Source: Enterovibrio coralii (GTDB taxonomy: Bacteria; Pseudomonadota; Gammaproteobacteria; Enterobacterales; Vibrionaceae). Taken from it: DNA of 64,000 bases. The notes beneath the pieces were generated by a model. That model was not told where the DNA came from, did not search any database, and saw nothing but the letters and a program-made list of their open reading frames with translations. Position numbers and translations under genes: made by a program. Below, in pieces: positions 58,573 through 64,000 of the stretch; within the stretch, counting starts at the first letter, position 1, and each line of letters begins with the position of its first letter. The DNA lies in the NCBI RefSeq assembly GCF_001559595.1, contig NZ_LNTY01000055.1, positions 179,656 to 243,655 on the forward strand. The letters are read 5' to 3'.

Positions 58573-60081
58573 TTACTCTGCAACCTCAAGGCCAGAACGG
58601 TTCAGAAGGAACTGGACCAGCAATGGGACAGGACGACCAGTCGCGCCTTTGTTTGCGCCGCCTTGGAAAGACGTGCCCGCAACATCAAGGTGTGCCCAGT
58701 TGTACTTCTTCGCAAAGCGAGACAGGAAACAGCCTGCTGTGATGGTACCGCCGCCTGGGCCACCGATGTTTGCCATATCAGCAAATGGGCTCTTCAGCTG
58801 CTCTTGGTACTCTTCGGTCATTGGCAAACGCCAAGCGCGGTCACCCGCTTGCTCAGACGCATTCACGATTTCGTGAGCCAGTGGGTTATGGTTAGACAAC
58901 AGACCGCTGATGTGGTGGCTCAGTGCCACGATACATGCACCGGTAAGTGTTGCTACGTCAATCACGCACTCTGGTTCGTAACGCTCAACATAGGTCAGCG
59001 CGTCACACAGTACCAGACGACCTTCCGCATCCGTGTTCAGCACTTCGACGGTTTGACCAGACATGGTGGTCACGATGTCACCCGGACGGTAAGCGTTGCC
59101 GTCAGGCATGTTTTCACAGCCAGCCAGAACACCCACAACGTTGATTGGCAGATCCAGTTTCGCCAGTGCTTTCATTGCACCGAATACGGACGCTGCACCA
59201 CACATGTCGTACTTCATTTCGTCCATGTTTGCCGCTGGCTTCAGGGAAATACCGCCTGCGTCAAACGTCAGACCTTTACCAACCAAGACAATTGGCTTAG
59301 CACTCGGGTCTGGGTGGCCTTTGTACTCCATGATGGACATCATAGATTCGTTCTTCGAACCTTGGCCGACCGCAAGGTAAGACGTCATGCCCAGCTCTTT
59401 CATTTCTTGCTCACCAATGATCTTGGTGCTGACTTTTTCAAAGTCATCCGCCAGACGGCGTGCTTGAGAAGCAAGGTATGCTGGGTTTGCCACGTTTGGT
59501 GGCATGTTGCCAAGGTCTTTACATGCACGAACACCCGACGCAACTGCCAGACCGTGTGCGATTGCACGCTCGCCCAGGTTCAGTTCACGGCGCGTTGGTA
59601 CGTTGAATACCAGTTTACGCAGTGGACGACGCGTTTCAGGTTTCACACTCTTGAATTGGTTGAAGGTGTAAAGGGTGTCTTTGGTGCTTTCAACCGCCTG
59701 ACGAACCTTCCAGTAAGTGTCACGGCCTTTAACGTGCAACTCAGTCAGGAAGCAAACCGCTTCCATTGAACCGGTTTCGTTCAGCGTGTTGATGGTGTTT
59801 TTGATGATTTCTTTGTACTGGCGTTCGCCCAGTTCACGTTCTTTACCACAGCCAACAAGCAGTACACGCTCAGACAGTACGTTCGGAACGTGGTGCAATA
59901 GCAGCATCTGGCCAGGTTTGCCTTCGAGGTCACCGCGACGCAGTAAGCTACTGATGTAGCCATCACTGATTTTATCGAGCTGTTCCGCTACCGGAGACAG
60001 GCGGCGTGGTTCAAACACACCAACGACGATACATGCACTGCGTTGCTTCTCGGGACTCCCGCTTTTTACACTGAACTCCAT
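58573..60081 (-). CDS. pepA: cytosol (leucyl) aminopeptidase A
   Basis: 502 residues, intact. M17 two-zinc peptidase: VGKGLTFDAGGISLKP, MKYDMCGAASVFG and the signature NTDAEGRLVL. In enteric bacteria PepA is also a DNA-binding architectural protein in Xer recombination and pyrimidine-gene control. Divergent from lptF. Confidence 0.97.
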   Translation of the reverse strand: MEFSVKSGSPEKQRSACIVVGVFEPRRLSPVAEQLDKISDGYISSLLRRGDLEGKPGQMLLLHHVPNVLSERVLLVGCGKERELGERQYKEIIKNTINTLNETGSMEAVCFLTELHVKGRDTYWKVRQAVESTKDTLYTFNQFKSVKPETRRPLRKLVFNVPTRRELNLGERAIAHGLAVASGVRACKDLGNMPPNVANPAYLASQARRLADDFEKVSTKIIGEQEMKELGMTSYLAVGQGSKNESMMSIMEYKGHPDPSAKPIVLVGKGLTFDAGGISLKPAANMDEMKYDMCGAASVFGAMKALAKLDLPINVVGVLAGCENMPDGNAYRPGDIVTTMSGQTVEVLNTDAEGRLVLCDALTYVERYEPECVIDVATLTGACIVALSHHISGLLSNHNPLAHEIVNASEQAGDRAWRLPMTEEYQEQLKSPFADMANIGGPGGGTITAGCFLSRFAKKYNWAHLDVAGTSFQGGANKGATGRPVPLLVQFLLNRSGLEVAE

Positions 60082-60275
60082 GCGTACTCCTACATCCTAA
60101 AGACAAGTGAGGCTAAATGTTAGATAATGCCCGCTTTATTGGAACTCGAAACCGTGTTCGACGTAAATTGAATAGAAGCAGGTCAACACTTGGCCGAAAG
60201 ATTAAAAAACAACTGATTTACCGAAAAACTATAGCGATTCGAGTAAAAAAACAAGTTTTCTAAAGGTAAAACGCC

Positions 60276-61376
60276 GTGATTATTGTTCGGTATTTGATCC
60301 GAGAAACAGTGAAAACGCAACTTGCGGTGCTGTTTGTTCTATTTCTGGTCTTTTTTAGTCAGAAATTTATTCGCGTGCTAACGAGTGCGACAGATGGCTC
60401 GATTCCGGGCAGCGATGTGTTAACTCTGGTTGGTCTTTACATGCCATCGATGGCAATGCTCATGTTACCGCTGAGTTTGTACATCGGCATATTGATCACT
60501 TTTGGCCGTCTTTACGCCGAAAGTGAAATCACCGTAATGAATGCTACAGGGATAGGAAACAAGTTCCTGATCCGTGCTGCGCTCTATCTCGCCCTTATTA
60601 CGGGTGCTGTGGCGGCATTTAACTCGCTGTGGCTGACACCGTGGGCAAACAATAAAGAAATAAAAGTGATGGAGCAGTTAGAGGCCGATACGGGGTTAGA
60701 ACTGCTGATGCAAGGTCAGATCCAAACCACGCCAGATGGTCAGGCCGTGGTGTACATCAATAACATCACGGGTGATGGTAAAGATCTGCATAAAGTCTTT
60801 ATCGCACAGCCTGTACCACGTGGCACCATGCGCCCGAACGTGGTGGTGGCAGAGAAAGGCTATGTGTCTGAGCTGCCTGACGGCAGACAGGTGTTGGATT
60901 TGAACCAAGGCACACGCTACGAAGGTTTCCCAACGCGATTGGATTACACCATCACGGACTATGAAAACTATCAGGTACTGATTGGTCAACGTGAAGTGCG
61001 CCAGAAGAGCCGTGATTGGGACGCGATGCCAACGCCAGAATTGATTGGTCAGTCTTCGCCACAAGCGCAGGCTGAGTTGCAATGGCGTATCGCTTTGGTC
61101 TTGTGTATTCCATTGATGACCATGATTGTGGTGCCGTTGTCATCGGTGAATCCGCGCCAGGGACGTTTTGCCAAACTCTTCCCTGCGGTACTGATTTATC
61201 TTGCGTACTTCTTGGCAATCAGTGCAGCAAAATCTGCTGTTGAAGAGGGCACACTGCCACCAGAAATTGGACTTTGGAGTGTGAACATTGCTGCCTTGAT
61301 TTTGGCGATTGGCCTTCTGAGTTGGGACAGCATGCCAGTGCGTAAATTCCGATACCGACTGCGGGGAACGGCCTAA
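60276..61376 (+). CDS. lptF: LPS export permease LptF
   Basis: 366 residues from GTG 60276 (MIIVRYLIRETVKTQLAVLF). YjgP/YjgQ-type permease of the LptB2FG extractor: membrane segments at both ends and a periplasmic beta-jellyroll between (YINNITGDGKDLHKVFIAQP; DLNQGTRYEGFPTRLDYTIT). Its TAA overlaps the lptG ATG by one base. Confidence 0.96.
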   Translation: MIIVRYLIRETVKTQLAVLFVLFLVFFSQKFIRVLTSATDGSIPGSDVLTLVGLYMPSMAMLMLPLSLYIGILITFGRLYAESEITVMNATGIGNKFLIRAALYLALITGAVAAFNSLWLTPWANNKEIKVMEQLEADTGLELLMQGQIQTTPDGQAVVYINNITGDGKDLHKVFIAQPVPRGTMRPNVVVAEKGYVSELPDGRQVLDLNQGTRYEGFPTRLDYTITDYENYQVLIGQREVRQKSRDWDAMPTPELIGQSSPQAQAELQWRIALVLCIPLMTMIVVPLSSVNPRQGRFAKLFPAVLIYLAYFLAISAAKSAVEEGTLPPEIGLWSVNIAALILAIGLLSWDSMPVRKFRYRLRGTA

Positions 61377-62447
61377 TGTTTAAGATTCTCGATTTATACA
61401 TTGGGCGAACGATCATCGCGACGACGACGCTGTGTTTGGCGACGTTGGTGGGTCTGTCTGCCATTATCAAATTTGTAGAACAGCTTCGCTCAGTGGGCGA
61501 GGGCACGTTCACCATGGTGACAGCACTGCAATATGTGTTGCTCAGTATGCCGCGTGACATCGAAATGTTCTTCCCGATGGCGGTATTGCTCGGTGCGTTG
61601 ATAGGTCTGGGTACTTGGCCTCCAGTTCTGAGCTGGTGGTTATGCAGGCCGCGGGCTTCTCGAAGCTGGATATCGGGCTGTCGGTATTAAAAACAGCCAT
61701 GCCGCTGATGCTAATCGTATTGGCACTGGGGCAGTGGGGCGCGCCGGATGCACAAAAAGAAGCGAGAGAGCTTCGTGCCTTTGCCAAGTCTGGTGGTAGC
61801 GTGATGTCAGTTCGTCGTGGCGTTTGGGCCAAAGAGGCAATGACTTCATCTATATTGCGCGTACCGATCAGCAAGAATCGCTGACAGGTGTAAACATTTG
61901 GAAGTTTGATGACAATCAAGATCTCGAAGCCATGGTGTTTGCAGAAAAAGGCGAGTACCTAGATAAAGACAGCTGGATGCTTAAAGGCGTGACTGTGACT
62001 CACTTCGACGGGCCGGTAAAAATCACCGAGACGAATGAGCCTGAGCTTGCTTGGAAGACGACGTTAACGCCAGAGAAACTCTCTATTGTTACCGTGAAGC
62101 CAGAAGAGCTTTCATTGACCGGGGTATATAGCTACGTTGAGTACCTGAAAGCGTCTGAGCAGGATGCCTCTCGCTATGAACTGGCATTGTGGCGCAAGGT
62201 GCTGCAACCGCTATCTATTGGCGTCATGATGCTGCTTGCATTGAGCTTCGTCTTTGGCCCGTTACGTTCGGTGACCATGGGGGCGCGTGTGCTGTCAGGC
62301 GTTATCTTTGGTTTTGCCTTCTATATCTCCAACGAAGTATTCGGGCCGCTGACTTTAGTCTATCAACTGCCGCCGTTTTTCGGCGCGATAGCCCCAAGTT
62401 TGGCTTTCATCGGTGTGACGCTTTATCTGCTCAACAGAAAGTTGTAG
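61376..62447 (+). CDS. lptG: LPS export permease LptG (two apparent bases missing)
   Basis: Partner of LptF. MFKILDLYIGRTIIATTTLC start. Breaks at 61614 (one C gives GLGTLASSSELVVMQAAGFS) and 61836 (one G gives WAKEGNDFIYIARTDQQESL). The joined protein is 357 residues (360 in E. coli), with six membrane segments and a jellyroll domain (GVNIWKFDDNQDLEAMVFAE). Essential, so the breaks are taken as errors. Confidence 0.96.
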
Positions 62448-62459
62448 ATATAAATGAAA

Positions 62460-62487
62460 GAAAAGGGAGCCAATTGGCTCCCTTTTC
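62460..62487. terminator. terminator between lptG and the RDD gene
   Basis: AAAAGGGAGCC, AATT centre, GGCTCCCTTTT; converging genes. Confidence 0.9.
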
Positions 62488-62506
62488 TTTTGCTTGCTCA
62501 AACACC

Positions 62507-62983
62507 TTAGTCAATTTTGATGACTTGGCTGTTTGAAAAGTGATCCTGAAAAGCGCGGTTGTTTCTGTCAAACAGTGCCAGCAAGTTGCCCACACCTAAA
62601 CAAGAGGTCGCCATACGGATCAATGACTGCGTGAAGGTGACATTGCCGCCAAACTCGCTAATCACTTTCAACTTCCAGGCTTTCATGCCAACGGTCTGGC
62701 CAGCGCGGGTCCAGAAGTATCCGTAAAAACCAGCAGCAATAGCAAACACGTAAACAGTAAAGAATGGGCTGACAGCTGGGTTGCGTGTCAGAAAGTCACT
62801 GACATCTTCATACCCTTCAATAGAGAAGCCAAATTGAATCGCAATGGCGAAACCACCAACGACCAAACCGATTGCAAGCATCTCGATGGCGACCAGCACC
62901 ATAAAGTCATAAAGCCAAGCACCCATGCGGCGAAAGAATCCCGCTCCCTTAGGAACGCTGTATTGGGTGGAAGTTTGAGACAT
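62507..62983 (-). CDS. RDD family membrane protein
   Basis: 158 residues from ATG 62983 (AGGAC upstream); the frame extends to 63109 without a likely start. RDD signature: GFFRRMGAWLYDFMVL, then QTVGMKAWKLKVI and SLIRMATSCLG. Three membrane segments. Function unknown in this family; common next to lptG in Vibrionaceae. Confidence 0.9.
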   Translation of the reverse strand: MSQTSTQYSVPKGAGFFRRMGAWLYDFMVLVAIEMLAIGLVVGGFAIAIQFGFSIEGYEDVSDFLTRNPAVSPFFTVYVFAIAAGFYGYFWTRAGQTVGMKAWKLKVISEFGGNVTFTQSLIRMATSCLGVGNLLALFDRNNRAFQDHFSNSQVIKID

Positions 62984-63127
62984 TATTTTTGTCCTAATAA
63001 TGAGTAATGCGTCTAGTCTACCAGTGTTAATACGGGGTTTGCATGGATAAAGTTGTCGCAAATTGCGTGCTATCGCATCGCATTGATGAAAAAAGAAACG
63101 GTTAAACACTTTTTGTGAATTATGGGC

Positions 63128-63155
63128 TTGCGCTGTAGTTCGGCTTGCGTATAAT
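63128..63155 (+). promoter_or_regulatory. tRNA-Leu promoter
   Basis: TTGCGC (63128-63133) and TATAAT (63150-63155), 16 bases apart, 11 bases before the tRNA. Confidence 0.7.
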
Positions 63156-63166
63156 CAGCCTCACTT

Positions 63167-63251
63167 GCCCGGGTGGCGAAATTGGTAGACGCAGCGGATT
63201 CAAAATCCGCCGGTGAATAACTGTGCCGGTTCAAGTCCGCCCCGGGCACCA
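63167..63251 (+). tRNA. leuX: tRNA-Leu (anticodon CAA)
   Basis: 85 bases with encoded CCA and a long variable arm. Acceptor GCCCGGG / CCCGGGC; anticodon stem GCGGA/TCCGC with loop TTCAAAA giving CAA; T arm GGTTCAAGTCC. Gene symbol by anticodon only. Confidence 0.95.
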
Positions 63252-63259
63252 AATTCCGG

Positions 63260-63292
63260 AAAAGCCCCAGTCGAAAGACTGGGGCTTTTTTC
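63260..63292. terminator. tRNA-Leu terminator
   Basis: AAAAGCCCCAGTC, GAAA loop, GACTGGGGCTTTTTT. Confidence 0.9.
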
Positions 63293-63388
63293 GTTTCTGG
63301 CATTCTGAAATATTCCGTCAGAATCAGTTATAAAGCTGGCGAAGGCACACAGGTGTTGAGTGACGTTATGTGCAGATGCTTACACAGT

Positions 63389-63419
63389 AAAAAGCCGAGT
63401 CTTTCGAACTCGGCTTTTT
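63389..63419. terminator. second hairpin terminator after tRNA-Leu
   Basis: AAAAAGCCGAGT / ACTCGGCTTTTT hairpin. There is no gene between it and the previous terminator, so what it ends is unclear. Confidence 0.75.
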
Positions 63420-63422
63420 CGT

Positions 63423-63881
63423 ATCTATCGTAAGTGAATGACGAGGGCGGTTTACGCAAAGTAGTGGAACGAAAACATAGGATTCTGCAGGCTCATTGTT
63501 TTGTGATGACTTAGAGTTGCTTCAGGCGCATCCTGCGCGAACACCGCTTATGTCGTTAAAACCATTTTTCGTTCATCTCGCTGACGTTTTCTCTAATTGG
63601 CCTCTTTTGTTCCTATTCTGTTTTCTTCCTCTTATATGACGTATTTTTGCCACTCTATCTATCACTTCCTTTCTTTATATATAGAGAAGCTGTTTTTCAT
63701 CAGCAGGATATCAGTGTCTAAATGTACCAGCAGAACAAATGCGAAAGGGTTTATGGTGTGCTACACGAAAGGGTAAGGCAGGAAAAATGCGGATTTTGGG
63801 TCAATAAATGCTCTAAAAAGCCCATTTCGATTCAAATTCGAGCAATTAAACCAGTTTTATGAACTTTTTTTGAATTTGCGC
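63423..63881. other. intergenic region upstream of the rRNA operon
   Basis: About 460 bases, A+T-rich toward the right, no gene visible. It should contain Fis sites and an UP element for the rRNA promoter; an A/T-rich block lies at ~63842-63876. Confidence 0.45.
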
Positions 63882-63909
63882 TTGCCAACGTGATCAGACT
63901 CTCTATAAT
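63882..63909 (+). promoter_or_regulatory. rRNA operon P1-type promoter
   Basis: TTGCCA (63882-63887) and TATAAT (63904-63909), 16 bases apart, followed by a GC-rich discriminator (GCGCC), the form of stringently controlled rRNA promoters. An A/T block directly upstream suits an UP element. Confidence 0.85.
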
Positions 63910-63958
63910 GCGCCTCATCGACACGGAACACGGCGCACTAAGCCAGTTACCAAGTCAA

Positions 63959-63971
63959 CGTTCTTTAACAA
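63959..63971 (+). promoter_or_regulatory. boxA antitermination site in the rRNA leader
   Basis: CGTTCTTTAACAA, close to the TGCTCTTTAACAA boxA bound by NusB/S10, about 50 bases after the promoter. The 16S gene itself begins beyond the window. Confidence 0.85.
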
Positions 63972-64000
63972 TTTGACCAATGCAATCTGTGTGGGCACTC

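Overview
The window is a stretch of a gammaproteobacterial chromosome. Gene content and order point to the Vibrionaceae, perhaps a Grimontia/Enterovibrio/Photobacterium-like genus; this is inferred from family resemblance, and no search was run. Most of it is conserved housekeeping sequence also known from E. coli: rpsU-yqeY-dnaG-rpoD, tsaD, plsY, folB-folK-uppP, cca, ygiM, ygiF/glnE, hldE, tolC/nudF-yqiB-cpdA-yqiA-parE-parC, pyrBI, argF, rraB, valS-holC-pepA, lptFG and RNA genes.

Layout. 1-1200: 5' part of an S-type pyocin-domain toxin gene running off the left edge. 1486-9983: an 8448-bp integrated element in the 3' half of a tRNA-Ile(CAT) gene, bounded by a perfect 50-bp direct repeat. It carries a tyrosine integrase, an oppositely oriented two-gene ATPase + PD-(D/E)XK-nuclease module (possible anti-phage defence), a repeat-rich control region, an unknown protein, an AlpA-like regulator, a small winged-helix-like protein, a decayed P2 GpA-like HUH replication gene and a multi-span membrane protein. 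It has no capsid, tail or packaging genes, so it looks like a phage satellite or small replicative island. 9939-16564: tRNA-Ile, the macromolecular-synthesis operon, tsaD, plsY. 16750-25073: folate, undecaprenyl-phosphate and CCA-adding genes, a GspA-GspB fusion for type II secretion, an SH3 protein and a phosphate transporter with its DUF47 partner. 25254-44645: triphosphatase, chemoreceptor, glnE, lipid A/LPS genes, tolC, the nudF-parE run, parC, plsC, idi. 44705-54938: a PP-loop ligase, ridA, pyrBI with a leader peptide and attenuator, argF, arcA, rraB, a MarR-GNAT fusion, a DUF898 + M48 pair and a DUF2061 protein. 55118-64000: valS-holC-pepA, lptFG, an RDD protein, tRNA-Leu(CAA), and the promoter and boxA of an rRNA operon whose 16S gene starts beyond the edge.

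A warning for users: at least 17 genes, many of them essential (rpoD, parE, parC, valS, cca, folB, lptG), are broken by 24 single-base losses. Every one removes one G:C pair from a G:C run, 18 of them in the context GGC, and adding the base back restores the family reading frame and length. This is best read as systematic sequencing or consensus error, so these genes are annotated as single CDSs. The element's replication gene differs: besides one such loss it has two in-frame nonsense codons, which that error mode cannot explain.
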